A stretch of DNA of 42,138 nt from Methylobacter sp. (lineage in GTDB: Bacteria; Pseudomonadota; Gammaproteobacteria; Methylococcales; Methylomonadaceae), in assembly GCA_026399025.1 (NCBI GenBank), contig JAPLRU010000088.1, positions 1 through 42,138 on the forward strand. The letters are read 5' to 3'. Under the pieces are notes generated by a model. The model searched no databases and was not told the origin of the DNA. It was given only the letters and a program-made list of their open reading frames with translations. The stretch's first letter is position 1; every line of letters begins with the position of its first letter. Both the position numbers and the translations under genes were made by a program. Positions 1-9,816 of the stretch are shown one piece after another.

Positions 1-235
1 CCAATGCTTCCAGTAAATTGAGTTTTAAAAAAATGCCTTTATCGGCTAAAAAATCTTGGGCATCGTATTCATCCTCTTCTTTAAGCTTTTCTCGTAATTT
101 ATTCTCATCTAAAACACTGCCAAAAACTAACTCTACTGTTGAGCTGACAATATTAGGGTCTCGTTGGTTAGTTATAATTTCTTTGCGGCCTTTTTCAGAA
201 GCTTTAAAATCTTCAACCCATAAAAAATGTGTCAT
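1..235 (-). CDS. Receiver-like protein, N-terminal part (cut by window edge)
   Basis: This is a partial gene: it starts with ATG at 235 and is still open at the left edge, giving 78 visible residues. The protein begins MTHFLWVEDF, which resembles the first beta strand and acidic pocket of a response-regulator receiver domain (hydrophobic strand followed by E-D). The rest is charged and helical in character, with a K/E-rich stretch near residues 50-58. It starts only 9 bp after the stop of the upstream Sel1-repeat/ATPase gene, so the two are almost certainly co-transcribed and may be a kinase and receiver pair. The phospho-acceptor Asp cannot be checked because the downstream part lies outside the window. 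The receiver assignment is inference from one strand motif and the context. Confidence 0.5.
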   Translation of the reverse strand, partial: MTHFLWVEDFKASEKGRKEIITNQRDPNIVSSTVELVFGSVLDENKLREKLKEEDEYDAQDFLADKGIFLKLNLLEAL

Positions 236-244
236 TACATATCC

Positions 245-2590
245 TTACTTCAGCAGTTCAGATGGAATAGTGAAAGTCGATTTAAAACTGTTTATAGTCA
301 CTTCAGTAATAAATTGACCGCCTAATTTTTTAGCAATGGTTTTCAAAAAATCCATGCCTTTGTGCGTACCTCTACCTGTTTCTTGGGTACTTGGATTTTC
401 ACAAACCAGCTTGTAGCACTGATTTTCTTCGCAGAGCATTAATGTCAGCGGCTCATTTTTGCTGACATCCATATACTTAAAAGCATTCACAAAAATTTCC
501 ATAAACACGATGAGAAAAATGGAATCCGTAATGCCGTACTCCCTGAAACTTATGTTGTGACTGTCAAAACCTGTTATTTCAACAGGGAAAAAATTGTCCG
601 TTAGCCATTTTTGCAATAATGGCAGCTCGACATGTTCAGAAAATAAGGCATTAAACTCATCTTCCCACTGATGCTGCAAGGTTTGCCACATTTTTCGATA
701 GTCTTTATTGATCCTAAGCTCTTCGCTGCTTGTTTCGATTCCGATCCGCTTGGTTTTACGCAAATGCTGTAGGTACAAATTGACGATTTTATCCTTATTG
801 GTCTTGCCGAGCAGTTGGGAAATAGCCAATGCCAGATTATTGGCAAGATTTTGCTGTAAATTAATTTCACCCACATTGTCTTGTTTAAGCTGCTCAACTA
901 ACTTATCGTCATCGGCAGACAGGATGCTAAAAGCTGTTAATGCGCCGCCCATCATTTTGACGGTTTTTAAATGAATGGTTGGATTATTGTCATGTTCGGC
1001 ATTGGAGCGGATACATTGCAATGTTCCTAAAAAATTGTGAGCGAACATCGCAATAAGATTATTCAGTTCTTTGTCTTTTTCTACGAGTTCCTTGTCTTTT
1101 CTTTCGAGTATCCGATTTTTTTTACGCAACTCTTCCGCAGCGATTAAAAAAAGATTTTTCATGTACCTGTCCATGCAAGTCTCTTCGACAAATTTTATCT
1201 CTGATCCAGATTCATCATTTTTATGATTCATCAATAGACTTACAAGAATTAATGAAGGGATAGGAACTACCTGTATGCTATACCCATTTGAGACCGTTTC
1301 CACTTTTCCTTCGACAAGAGCCTGGCCTGCTCCATATTCATTCCGCCTTTTATCATCATTGCCATACCCAAAGCAACGTTCCGCTTTTGAAATATCTTTA
1401 CTTATTCCTTTACCTTGGGCGTAACAAATGCCCAAAATAAGGCAAATAATAAAATAGAGTTCTCCATTTTTGTCGCTGTCGCAGTCGTAAAGGTTATCTG
1501 CTTTGCTAAAACATTCGAATGCACGCTCGTCGTTTCGCTCAACTCCTTTTCCGAACAGGTATAGAATCCCCAAACAGAGATAGGCTTCGGCAGAATCTTG
1601 TTCAGCTTCTTTACTGCACCAGTCGAAAGCAAATTGATAATCTTTTTCCGCATTTTCTTTGTCCACTAAATGGGGGAACGCTAAACGAAGGTAGGCGTTT
1701 TCCAGCCAAGCATTTGCGGCCTCATGATTTTGAATAACCGCTTCTCTAAGCCACTTCATGCCAAGTCCGCAATCCTTTTCAACGTTTTTGCCTTCAAAAT
1801 AACCAAGTGCCAACCGATATTGGGCTTCGGCGACATTCATTTCAGCGGCTTTTTGATACCACTTGAAAGCCGTTTCATCACATTGTTCAACCCCTTTGCC
1901 TTGGGCGTATCGCTCGCCTAACAACAAATAGGCTTCGGGGGCACATTTGCTGTGCTCCAAAGAGACTTTCTGGCAATGTTGTAATATCGAGGGTTCGCAT
2001 AGATCAACATCGGCGATATAGGCATCGGTTTGTTCGACCGCCTTGTTTAGCCATGCCAAAGCCCGTTCATTATTTTGTTCAACCCCTTTTCCTTCGTGGT
2101 AACTCCTAGCCAAGCTACATTGCGCGGCGGCAAAACCTTGTTCAGCGGCTTTGCCAAACCACGCAAAGGCCAGTTGATCGTTTTGTTTTACGCCTATGCC
2201 ATCACGATAACAGACGGCTAACAAATATTGAGCTTCCGCGCAGTGTTGTTCAGCGGCTTTTTTAAACCATGTAAAAGCCAGACCTGCATCTTTTCCATCT
2301 TTGAGATGCATAACTATTACACCTGTAAGAGCGGTATTTTCATCTGCGAAAAGTGAAGTTTTTGCCTTGTTAACGAGGTCTTTGTTTATACCTTGAAAAT
2401 AATACAAACCTAATGCCAGTTGCCCACCAGCAAGACCTTGTTCAGCCGCTTTATTAAGCCACATTAACGCAGTTTCCTTGTCTTTATCGTTACGCAAATA
2501 GCGCCAAGCTAAATCAAGTTGCGCCTGTGCATTGCTCGCGTCGGCTTGTTGTTGCAGTTCAGAAATTGACAGGGTGTTTTGTTCGGTCAT
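245..2590 (-). CDS. Sel1-repeat protein with C-terminal histidine-kinase-type ATPase domain
   Basis: The protein has 781 residues. Residues about 10-430 are a long series of Sel1-like (SLR/TPR) repeats, recognisable by recurring motifs such as KAAEQG, A-Q-Y-L-L-A and GKGVEQN, a scaffold usually used for protein contacts. Residues about 485-515 are a K/E-rich coiled coil leading into a DHp-like helix with a candidate His near residue 518 (MFAHNFLGTLQ). The C-terminus about 660-781 resembles a GHKL ATPase: an N-box at about 698-706 (EIFVNAFKY) and a glycine-rich lid at about 739-755 (GRGTHKGMDFLKTIAKKLGG). The classic DxGxG box is not evident. No membrane segment is seen, so it should be cytoplasmic. 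An AAAGG ribosome site lies just upstream of the ATG. The receiver-like gene follows 9 bp downstream. The target and signal are unknown. Confidence 0.75.
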   Translation of the reverse strand: MTEQNTLSISELQQQADASNAQAQLDLAWRYLRNDKDKETALMWLNKAAEQGLAGGQLALGLYYFQGINKDLVNKAKTSLFADENTALTGVIVMHLKDGKDAGLAFTWFKKAAEQHCAEAQYLLAVCYRDGIGVKQNDQLAFAWFGKAAEQGFAAAQCSLARSYHEGKGVEQNNERALAWLNKAVEQTDAYIADVDLCEPSILQHCQKVSLEHSKCAPEAYLLLGERYAQGKGVEQCDETAFKWYQKAAEMNVAEAQYRLALGYFEGKNVEKDCGLGMKWLREAVIQNHEAANAWLENAYLRLAFPHLVDKENAEKDYQFAFDWCSKEAEQDSAEAYLCLGILYLFGKGVERNDERAFECFSKADNLYDCDSDKNGELYFIICLILGICYAQGKGISKDISKAERCFGYGNDDKRRNEYGAGQALVEGKVETVSNGYSIQVVPIPSLILVSLLMNHKNDESGSEIKFVEETCMDRYMKNLFLIAAEELRKKNRILERKDKELVEKDKELNNLIAMFAHNFLGTLQCIRSNAEHDNNPTIHLKTVKMMGGALTAFSILSADDDKLVEQLKQDNVGEINLQQNLANNLALAISQLLGKTNKDKIVNLYLQHLRKTKRIGIETSSEELRINKDYRKMWQTLQHQWEDEFNALFSEHVELPLLQKWLTDNFFPVEITGFDSHNISFREYGITDSIFLIVFMEIFVNAFKYMDVSKNEPLTLMLCEENQCYKLVCENPSTQETGRGTHKGMDFLKTIAKKLGGQFITEVTINSFKSTFTIPSELLK

Positions 2591-2698
2591 GGTTTTACCT
2601 TTGGTTTTTGTTGTTTTGATACGGTGTTGTGGCTAAGCGCAAGCGGCCTTATTGTCCTAAGCTTTTGTGTTGTGGTTTTAAGCCTACGGCGTTGCTCA

Positions 2699-3271
2699 TC
2701 ACTGTTCTATGCATTCGATCTTTAACGGCTCGTTCAGTGCCTTGGCGATGTCTTCCAACATCATTTTGGCAGTAACTTTGTTAACGTTTGTTGTGATATA
2801 CCAATCACCACATTGCCATTGTGCCTGATAGCCGCCGTTGTTTTTTGTCCTGCTAAGCAGCGGAGTCTTGGCAACGGTTTTACTCAATTCCTCCACCCGC
2901 TTCAGGCCAAACACTTTCAGGGTCTCGGTAAATGTTTCCCTGATAGTAGTCTCTTCAATGACCCGTCCTGCCACCGAAACCCGCAAGTGTCCGCCGCCAC
3001 GCTTGCGGGTGATTTTTTTGTCGTGTTTGTTTGGGCTGTGTTTTTCCATCAGATGCGTTGGGTACTGGTTATGGAAATGGCTGATAGCGGTTTTGATGTC
3101 GGCTTCTAACGCTTGCAGTTTTTTGCAGGCTTCCATGCTGTCGATAACTTGCGAAAAATCACCACCTAATATGGCTTCCTGCCCGACAATTTTCAAATTA
3201 TCGGCGGCGTAGTGCAGCGCGGCGAATAATTCGGTGAATTTGCTGGTGACGGTTTCCGGCAATCTGTTCAT
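2699..3271 (-). CDS. Uncharacterised protein, about 190 residues
   Basis: I do not recognise this protein with confidence. Residues about 1-75 are predicted mainly helical, with a K/E/A-rich stretch suggesting a short coiled coil. A basic linker near 80-95 (KKITRKRGGG) is followed by a compact C-terminal domain, residues about 95-185, with the pattern VAGRVIEETTIRETF, GLKRVEEL, PLLS and W-Y-I-T-T-N. That pattern loosely resembles small domains found with restriction-type or nucleic-acid proteins, but this is a weak resemblance. I chose the ATG at 3271 because GGAG lies 9 bases upstream; an ATG at 3286 without a ribosome site is the alternative. It precedes the Sel1/ATPase gene on the same strand with a 108-bp gap, so it may be in the same unit. 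Confidence 0.6.
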   Translation of the reverse strand: MNRLPETVTSKFTELFAALHYAADNLKIVGQEAILGGDFSQVIDSMEACKKLQALEADIKTAISHFHNQYPTHLMEKHSPNKHDKKITRKRGGGHLRVSVAGRVIEETTIRETFTETLKVFGLKRVEELSKTVAKTPLLSRTKNNGGYQAQWQCGDWYITTNVNKVTAKMMLEDIAKALNEPLKIECIEQ

Positions 3272-3854
3272 GTTGATGTTCTCCATGATTTACGTTGGGT
3301 TTGTTGGCTTAGTATCCTGTTAAAATTACTATACCGCTGTGATTTTTAGGATCTATGCCAATAGAGTGAGATTAACGTTTGTTATTGCAACTGATTTTTC
3401 GCTCTGAATCAGCCCTCACAACATGGTGTGTAGTATCGGATAAAACGGCGTTGCTGTAATGGGAGAACTGTGGGAGTTTTTCGCGGATGCGGGAGCTGGA
3501 CGTAGAGCTTGGTCAAAGTGCTTGGACTACACCTATGTAAAAATTACGTCATCCGAGGATGCAATCTAAACATTGCTGTATGTCGGAATGGTGTATTGGA
3601 TATCCGCAATAAAACAGGGGTGTTGCTGTTTTTAGGAAAGGGAGGAGGAATATTTCAACTGGCTTTTGTTGCAGAAACGGAACGTAAAGTCTACTTACGA
3701 GTGGCGGGCTTTTATCGTTAATTATTCCGGCGAACTGGGAAGGTGCGGGTGTCCAGACTTAAAAATCGTTATTGGAGGGAGAATCGCTTTAGTTGCGCCC
3801 ACCGTCCAAACTAGGGTGGGCAGGCGCCGCGGTATGACTGGACTAATTCAGATA
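3272..3854. other. Intergenic region, no gene seen
   Basis: This stretch of 583 bases separates the fds operon from the gene cluster at the left end. Short reading frames exist on both strands, but none has a ribosome site together with a recognisable protein. Apart from the small hairpin listed separately at 3797-3821 I see no repeat family member or RNA gene here. It should hold the promoter of the minus-strand gene that starts at 3271. Confidence 0.5.
3797..3821 (-). terminator. Weak hairpin downstream of fdsD
   Basis: GCCCACC at 3797-3803 pairs with GGTGGGC at 3815-3821, an 11-base loop, 34 bases past the fdsD stop in the direction of fds transcription. No clear U-run follows, so factor-independent termination is doubtful. 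Confidence 0.25.
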
Positions 3855-4067
3855 TTAAACGGCAAGCTTGGTAATAGCGGCTTTGGCGAGGCTGCTTAAT
3901 TCAGAGCCGTCTTCCTGGCAATATTTAATAATCGCCTGACGCATACGCCGTTCCCAATTACGTGACAGGTGGTTTTTCATGCCTTCGGCTGCGATTTGCT
4001 TATCGGGGTCGGCATCAAAGAAATTGCTAATATCATTAGCCATTTTAATTAATTGTTCGATGTGCAT
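3855..4067 (-). CDS. fdsD: Formate dehydrogenase delta subunit FdsD
   Basis: This 70-residue protein matches the small FdsD family in size, in its last-gene position in an fds operon, and in motifs such as IKMANDISNFF near the N-terminus and MKNHLSRNWERRMR in the middle. FdsD is needed for maturation or stability of the NAD-dependent molybdenum formate dehydrogenase and is thought to work with FdhD on the molybdenum cofactor; it is not a catalytic subunit. The ATG at 4067 lies 6 bp after the fdhD stop, with no strong ribosome site, so translation is probably coupled to fdhD. It is full length for the family. Confidence 0.9.
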   Translation of the reverse strand: MHIEQLIKMANDISNFFDADPDKQIAAEGMKNHLSRNWERRMRQAIIKYCQEDGSELSSLAKAAITKLAV

Positions 4068-4073
4068 AGTATT

Positions 4074-4925
4074 TCAGTGTGTTAAACGTTGTGGATGAGT
4101 GTAAACGACGTGTTTGTCGTGGCGGGCAAAGCCGATCAAGGTAAGCCCTGTTTGTTCGGCAAGCCGAATCGCTAAACCGGTGGGCGCGGAAATGGCAACC
4201 AACAAACCAATACCCATAAAAGCGGTTTTTTGGACCATTTCATAACTGGCGCGACTGGTGACTATGATGAAACCGGTGTTGACATCTTTTCCGGTACGGC
4301 AGAGTAAGCCCAACAGCTTGTCCAGCGCGTTATGGCGGCCTACATCTTCGCGGACATCAACAATGCCGCGTTCGGGCTCAACCCAAGCGGCGGCATGAAT
4401 AGCGCCGGTTAGTTGATTTAAAGATTGTTTGCTGTGTAAATCCGCTAAAGCCGCGGTTAATTGCTCGGCTGTAACGCTAATGCCGCTATGCACAGGCGGC
4501 GGTTGCCGAATCGCTTGTTTCAAAGTACTCGCGCCGCATAAGCCGCAACCGGTACGTCCGGTTAAATTGCGTCCTTTATCGGTTAAACAGGCAAAACGTT
4601 GTTCGGGAATTTTGATGTTAACTTCAATCCCGTTAGCGCGTTGATAAACCCGTGCCGATAGAAATTCCTGCGCGCTCTGAATAATGCCTTCGGTCATGCT
4701 AAAACCCAACGCAAAATCTTCCAAGTTAGTCGGGGTAGCGAGCATCACCACATGCGAAACGCCGTTGTAAACCAACACAATCGGCACTTCTTCCGCGATA
4801 TAATCCTGCTCTTCGCTGTGTTGGCGTCCCTGCCAACGGTTTACCAGATGTTGCCGGTAGTTTGCCCAGCCTAATTCTGCTACGAAGTCCAAACCTAAAT
4901 CTGAACTTGTTTCAGCATTAGGCAT
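4074..4925 (-). CDS. fdhD: Formate dehydrogenase sulfurtransferase FdhD (FdsC)
   Basis: The 283-residue protein is FdhD/FdsC. It moves sulfur from a cysteine desulfurase to the molybdenum cofactor before insertion into formate dehydrogenase. The CxxC motif is visible as GRTGCGLCGAS in the middle of the protein (around residue 125), and the C-terminal half holds the conserved VDVREDVGRHNALDKLLG segment. The ATG at 4925 follows AAGGAAACAAC, a good ribosome site, and overlaps the fdsA stop by 8 bp. The order fdsG-fdsB-fdsA-fdhD-fdsD is the standard fdsGBACD arrangement, which supports a cytoplasmic NAD-linked enzyme. Confidence 0.93.
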   Translation of the reverse strand: MPNAETSSDLGLDFVAELGWANYRQHLVNRWQGRQHSEEQDYIAEEVPIVLVYNGVSHVVMLATPTNLEDFALGFSMTEGIIQSAQEFLSARVYQRANGIEVNIKIPEQRFACLTDKGRNLTGRTGCGLCGASTLKQAIRQPPPVHSGISVTAEQLTAALADLHSKQSLNQLTGAIHAAAWVEPERGIVDVREDVGRHNALDKLLGLLCRTGKDVNTGFIIVTSRASYEMVQKTAFMGIGLLVAISAPTGLAIRLAEQTGLTLIGFARHDKHVVYTHPQRLTH

Positions 4926-7767
4926 GTTGTTTCCTTTGCTCCAGAAATTCCAATTGTTGCTCGGTGAAGTCGTTGTAACTTTGTTGCCATTCCGACGGCT
5001 TCAGCACTTTGGTGATTTGTACGGCGGTGACCTTATATTCAGGACAGTTGGTCGCCCAGTCTGAGTTATCGGTGGTAATAACGTTCGCGCCCGATTCCGG
5101 GAAATGGAAGGTCGTATAAACGATGCCGGGTTGAACTTTATCCGTTACTAAAGCACGTAATACCGTTTCACCGGCACGGCTTTTGATGCCTACCCAATCG
5201 CCTGTCACGACGCCGCGATCTTCGGCATCGTGCGGATGAATTTCCAAACGGTCTTCCGAATGCCATGCGACGTTGTCGGTGCGGCGGGTTTGCGCGCCGA
5301 CATTGTATTGCGACAAAATCCGTCCGGTAGTCAGGATCAATGGGAACATCGGCGTGATTTTTTCCGCCGTTGCAACGTATTCGGTCAGCATAAACAAGCC
5401 TTTGCCGTCATCACGCAAGAAATGCTCGGTGTGCATAATCGGCGTGCCGTCAGGTGTTTCCTCATTGCAAGGCCATTGGATGCTGCCCATTTCGTCGATC
5501 TTGTCGTAACTGACGCCGTGGAAACTGGGTGTTAATGCGGCAATTTCCGCCATGATTTCCGATGGATGGCTGTAATTCATCGGATAACCCAAGGCATTGG
5601 ACAGCAATTGCGTCACTTCCCAATCCGCATAACCCGCCAACGGGCGCATCACTTGCCGAACCGGAGAAATACGCCGTTCCGCGTTGGTGAAGGTGCCGGT
5701 TTTTTCCAGGAAAGAAGCGCCCGGTAAGAATACATGGGCGAATTTTGCAGTTTCGTTTAGGAAAATGTCCTGAACGATCACACATTCCATTGCGCGCAAT
5801 GCGGCATGAACGTGTTTGATATTAGGATCGGATTGCGCGATGTCCTCGCCTTCGCAGTATAGGCCCATAAAGCTGCCGTCCAGTGCGGCTTCGAACATAT
5901 TGGGAATGCGCAAACCCGGTTCGGTACTGAGTTCAGTCTGCCATGCCTTTTCAAACAGTTGGTGTGTTGCCGGATCGGATACATGGCGATAACCGGGGAG
6001 TTCATGCGGGAACGAACCCATATCGCAAGATCCCTGAACATTATTTTGTCCGCGTAACGGGTTAACGCCCGCGCCTTCATGGCCTAAATTGCCGGTAGCC
6101 ATAGCCAGATTGGCAATGCCGATGACTGTAGTGGAGCCTTGGCTGTGCTCGGTTACGCCCAAGCCGTAATAAATAGCGGCATTGTTAGCGGTGGCGTAAA
6201 GCCGTGCGGCGGCTCTCAATTCAGCAGCCGGAACACCGGTAACGGCTTCCGCCGCTTCCGGGGAATGATGCTCTTCGGCAATGAATTTGCGCCATTTTTC
6301 AAATGAAGCCACATCGCAACGCGCTTTGACAAAGTCTTCGTCAACCAGATTTTCAGTGACGACGACATGGCCTAAGGCATTGATTATCGCCACGTTAGTG
6401 CCGGGACGCAATTTTAAATGATGACTGGTTTCGATATGCGGCGATTTGAGCAGGTCGATTTCACGCGGATCGATTACGATCAGTTTGGCGCCTTGACGCA
6501 GGCGTTTTTTCATTTGTGAACCGAATACCGGGTGGCCGTCGGTAGGGTTGGCGCCCATCACTAAAATGACGTCGGCTTTCATCACCGAATCGAAATCCTG
6601 GGTTCCTGATGATTCTCCGAAAGTCTGTTTCAGACCGTAGCCTGTCGGTGAATGACAAACCCGTGCACAAGTGTCGACGTTGTTATTGCCGAAACCGGCG
6701 CGAATCAGTTTTTGCACCAGATAAGCTTCTTCGTTGGTGCAACGCGATGAAGTCAAACCGCCTATCGAATCTTTGCCGTATTTTGCCTGGATGCGTTTTA
6801 GTTCGGATGCGGCGTGATTAATCGCTTCTTCCCAGCTGACTTCCTGCCATGCGTCTTTAATGCTGGCGCGGATCATCGGTTTGGTAATGCGGTCTTTATG
6901 CGTGGCGTAACCGAATGCAAAACGGCCCTTTACGCAGGAATGGCCGTGGTTGGCTTTACCGTCTTTGTCCGGAATCATGCGGATGACTTGCTCGCCTTTC
7001 ATTTCCGCGCGGAATGAACAGCCGACGCCGCAATAAGCGCAGGTGGTTATGATTGCGTGTTCAGGCTGGCCGTTGTCGATTACCGATTTTTCCATCAGTG
7101 TTGCGGTCGGGCAGGCTTGTACGCAAGCGCCGCAGGAAACGCATTCGGAATCCATGAAAGCCTCATTCTGCCCCGGCGATACTTTTGAATCGAAGCCGCG
7201 GCCGTCGAGGGTTAATGCAAACGTGCCTTGGGTTTCTTCGCAAGCTCTGACGCAACGCGAGCAAACGATACATTTGCTGGGGTCGAAGCTGAAGTAGGGA
7301 TTGCTTTCGTCCTTAATGGCGTTCAGGTGCGTTTCAATCGGGTTGTAACGTACTTCGCGCAAACCGACGGCGCCTGCCATATCTTGCAATTCGCAATCGC
7401 CATTAGCTGAACAGGTCAGGCAATCCAACGGGTGATCGGAAATATATAATTCCATAATGCCGCGGCGCACATCCGCCAGTTTCTTATTCTGGGTGACAAC
7501 TTTCAAGCCTTCCGCGACCGGCGTCGTGCAGGAAGCGGGCATGCCTCTGCCGCCTTCTATTTGCACGACGCAAAGCCGGCACGAACCGAACGGTTCGATG
7601 CTGTCGGTTGCGCATAGTTTGGGGATTTGAATACCGATGCTTGCTGCCGCTCGCATCACCGAGGTTCCTACCGGCGCCGTTACCTTAAAACCATCAATTT
7701 CCAGCGTAACCATATTTTCGGAAGTAGCGGCTGGGGTGCCAAAATCTTTTTCTTTATTGATCGACAT
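4918..7767 (-). CDS. fdsA: NAD-dependent formate dehydrogenase alpha subunit (molybdenum)
   Basis: The catalytic subunit, 949 residues, oxidises formate to CO2. Cofactor sites in order: a [2Fe-2S] ferredoxin domain (Cys52, 63, 66, 80); a His-Cys3 cluster (His112, Cys116, 119, 125); two [4Fe-4S] ferredoxin clusters (Cys166, 169, 172, 176 and 209, 212, 215, 219); a further [4Fe-4S] cluster at the molybdopterin domain (Cys243, 246, 250, 278); and the Mo ligand pair Cys371-His372 in the motif CHSPTG. The ligand is Cys, not selenocysteine. A molydopterin-dinucleotide-binding domain ends the protein. I chose the ATG at 7767 because AGAGGAG lies 6 bases upstream; an upstream in-frame ATG at 7812 would run into the fdsB 3' end. 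There is a 22-bp gap from fdsB. Confidence 0.96.
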   Translation of the reverse strand: MSINKEKDFGTPAATSENMVTLEIDGFKVTAPVGTSVMRAAASIGIQIPKLCATDSIEPFGSCRLCVVQIEGGRGMPASCTTPVAEGLKVVTQNKKLADVRRGIMELYISDHPLDCLTCSANGDCELQDMAGAVGLREVRYNPIETHLNAIKDESNPYFSFDPSKCIVCSRCVRACEETQGTFALTLDGRGFDSKVSPGQNEAFMDSECVSCGACVQACPTATLMEKSVIDNGQPEHAIITTCAYCGVGCSFRAEMKGEQVIRMIPDKDGKANHGHSCVKGRFAFGYATHKDRITKPMIRASIKDAWQEVSWEEAINHAASELKRIQAKYGKDSIGGLTSSRCTNEEAYLVQKLIRAGFGNNNVDTCARVCHSPTGYGLKQTFGESSGTQDFDSVMKADVILVMGANPTDGHPVFGSQMKKRLRQGAKLIVIDPREIDLLKSPHIETSHHLKLRPGTNVAIINALGHVVVTENLVDEDFVKARCDVASFEKWRKFIAEEHHSPEAAEAVTGVPAAELRAAARLYATANNAAIYYGLGVTEHSQGSTTVIGIANLAMATGNLGHEGAGVNPLRGQNNVQGSCDMGSFPHELPGYRHVSDPATHQLFEKAWQTELSTEPGLRIPNMFEAALDGSFMGLYCEGEDIAQSDPNIKHVHAALRAMECVIVQDIFLNETAKFAHVFLPGASFLEKTGTFTNAERRISPVRQVMRPLAGYADWEVTQLLSNALGYPMNYSHPSEIMAEIAALTPSFHGVSYDKIDEMGSIQWPCNEETPDGTPIMHTEHFLRDDGKGLFMLTEYVATAEKITPMFPLILTTGRILSQYNVGAQTRRTDNVAWHSEDRLEIHPHDAEDRGVVTGDWVGIKSRAGETVLRALVTDKVQPGIVYTTFHFPESGANVITTDNSDWATNCPEYKVTAVQITKVLKPSEWQQSYNDFTEQQLEFLEQRKQHA

Positions 7768-7789
7768 TTTAATCTCCTCTAAATCATTA

Positions 7790-9343
7790 TTAAGCGGCAG
7801 TAGCTTTGGCATCTATCCCGAAATCTTCGGGGAAATGATTTAAAGCGCTCAGTACAGGGTAGGGCGTCATACCGCCTAATGCACAGAGAGAGCCGTTGAG
7901 CAAGGTGTCGCAAAGATCACGTAACAAGGGAACGTTTTTATCGAGGTTGCGACCGTTAATAATGTCGTCCATGACTTCTACGCCACGGGTGGAACCGATG
8001 CGGCAAGGTGTGCATTTACCGCAGGATTCTTCTTTACAAAATTCCATGCTATAGCGCGCCATTTCCGCCATATTGACTGTGTCGTCAAATACGACAATGC
8101 CGCCATGTCCCACTACCGCCCAGATGGCGGCAAAGGCTTCGTAATCCAAGGGAGTGTCAAATTGTGATTCGTGCAGATAAGCACCGAGCGGGCCGCCAAC
8201 CTGGACTGCTTTAATCGGTCTGCCGGAAGCGGAACCGCCGCCGAAATCGTAAAGTAATTCACGCAAGGTTAAGCCGAAGCCCAGTTCGACCAAGCCGGGA
8301 CGCTTGATGTTGCCGGCCAGTTGCACCGGCAAGGTGCCGCGAGAGCGACCCATACCGAAATCGCGGTAATAATCGCCGCCTTTATCCAGAATGACCGGCA
8401 CTGAAGCCAAGGAAATAACATTGTTGACTACGGTAGGTTGACCGAACAAACCGCTGATAGCCGGTAACGGCGGCTTAAAGCGTACCAGGCCGCGCTTGCC
8501 TTCCAGGCTTTCCATTAATGAAGTTTCTTCGCCGCAGACGTAAGCGCCCGCGCCTTGTCTGACTTCCAGGTGGAAAGCTTTGCCGCTGCCCTGAATGTTT
8601 TCGCCCAGGTAACCGGCTTCGTAAGCACTTGCAATCGCGGCATTCAGCACGTCAAAAGCATGGGGGTATTCAATGCGCAGGTAGATATAACCTTGTGTCG
8701 CATCGACGGCAAGGCCGGCAATGGTCATGCCTTCGATTAAGACAAAAGGGTCACCTTCCATGACCATGCGGTCGGAAAAGGTGCCGGAATCGCCTTCATC
8801 GGCATTACAGATAATGTATTTTTGCAGCGATGCGGTGTTGAGCACGGTTTTCCATTTAATGCCGGTTGGAAAGGCCGCGCCGCCGCGACCGCGTAAACCT
8901 GAATCGGTGACGGCTTGGACGATTTGTTCCTGAGTCATAGTCAGCGCGTTTTTCAAGCCGCGGTAGCCGTCATTTTCAATATAATCCGTCAGGCTGGCAG
9001 GATCGGTTTTACCGATGCGGGCAAAAGTCAAACGTTGTTGTTTTTTGAAGTAATCAATTTCTTCGGTCAGTCCTAAACTTAGCGCGTGTGCGCCGCCTTG
9101 GGTAAAGTCGGCATCGAACAGGCCTGCCACGTCACCGGGCTGAACCGGGCCATAAGCCTCGCGACCTTTATCGGTTGCCACTTCAACCAGCGGTTCCAGC
9201 CAGTACATGCCTCTTGAACCGTTACGGACCAACTTAATATCAATGCCGCGTTTTGCAGCTTCCTGAGCGATAGCGCTAGCAACGCGATCTGCGCCCAGTG
9301 AAACAGCGCTGGAATCGCACGGAACATAAATCGTGATACTCAT
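7790..9343 (-). CDS. fdsB: NAD-dependent formate dehydrogenase beta subunit (NADH/FMN)
   Basis: The 517-residue diaphorase subunit passes electrons from the Fe-S chain of FdsA through FMN to NAD+. It is homologous to NuoF of complex I. The first 120 residues or so are the N-terminal thioredoxin-like extension of FdsB-type proteins. The FMN/NADH region includes [10 protein letters not shown] at 152-161 and [15 protein letters not shown] at 178-192. A [4Fe-4S] cluster is ligated by Cys441, 444, 447 and 487 ([12 protein letters not shown] and later LC). GGAGG lies 7 bases before the ATG. The start overlaps the fdsG stop by 4 bp (ATGA). Confidence 0.96.
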   Translation of the reverse strand: MSITIYVPCDSSAVSLGADRVASAIAQEAAKRGIDIKLVRNGSRGMYWLEPLVEVATDKGREAYGPVQPGDVAGLFDADFTQGGAHALSLGLTEEIDYFKKQQRLTFARIGKTDPASLTDYIENDGYRGLKNALTMTQEQIVQAVTDSGLRGRGGAAFPTGIKWKTVLNTASLQKYIICNADEGDSGTFSDRMVMEGDPFVLIEGMTIAGLAVDATQGYIYLRIEYPHAFDVLNAAIASAYEAGYLGENIQGSGKAFHLEVRQGAGAYVCGEETSLMESLEGKRGLVRFKPPLPAISGLFGQPTVVNNVISLASVPVILDKGGDYYRDFGMGRSRGTLPVQLAGNIKRPGLVELGFGLTLRELLYDFGGGSASGRPIKAVQVGGPLGAYLHESQFDTPLDYEAFAAIWAVVGHGGIVVFDDTVNMAEMARYSMEFCKEESCGKCTPCRIGSTRGVEVMDDIINGRNLDKNVPLLRDLCDTLLNGSLCALGGMTPYPVLSALNHFPEDFGIDAKATAA

Positions 9344-9816
9344 GCCGATGCCTCCATAGTATTAATAACCGCATCAAAACTGTCCGTTGACACGCGACCG
9401 TAAATGTCTTTGTCGATTTGCATGGCCGGCGAACAGGCGCAATTGCCTAAACAATACACAGGCTCAAGGGAGAATTTGCCGTCCGCAGTCGTTTCATGAA
9501 AATCAATGCCCAGTTTGCTTTTGACATGCTCTTCCAGTTGCTTTCCACCCATGGCTTGGCAAGATTCAGCGCGGCAAAGGTGGATGGTTTGCTTGCCCGG
9601 CGGCGTGTCCCTGAAATAGTGGTAAAAACTGACGACGCCGTGTACTTCGGCGCGGGAAAGATTAAGTGCTGTGGCGATGTCGGGAATGCTTTCGGGCGGG
9701 ATATAACCCAGCGCGTTTTGCACATCATGCAGAATAGGTAAAAGTGCGCCGGGCTTATCTTTAAGTGCGGCGATTATTTGTTGCACGGTGGCTTGCATGT
9801 TGCCTGATTCTGTCAT
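9340..9816 (-). CDS. fdsG: NAD-dependent formate dehydrogenase gamma subunit ([2Fe-2S])
   Basis: The 158-residue protein is homologous to NuoE and carries one [2Fe-2S] cluster bound by Cys81, Cys86, Cys122 and Cys126 (HLCRAESC and YCLGNC). It forms the NADH-side module with FdsB. It is the first gene of the fds operon. Two ATGs are possible: that at 9822 has GAG directly against it, while that at 9816 has the same GAG at a 6-base spacing, so 9816 is preferred. The promoter should lie in the spacer shared with the divergent phosphodiesterase gene. Confidence 0.94.
   Translation of the reverse strand: MTESGNMQATVQQIIAALKDKPGALLPILHDVQNALGYIPPESIPDIATALNLSRAEVHGVVSFYHYFRDTPPGKQTIHLCRAESCQAMGGKQLEEHVKSKLGIDFHETTADGKFSLEPVYCLGNCACSPAMQIDKDIYGRVSTDSFDAVINTMEASA

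Noticed and set aside
18-317. Plus-strand reading frame of 99 codons
   Set aside because: It lies opposite the receiver-like gene and the end of the Sel1/ATPase gene, and its translation is Ser/Lys-rich without family features.
6461-6670. Frames within fdsA on either strand, and similar ones in fdsB and urtC
   Set aside because: All are shadows of strongly conserved genes.
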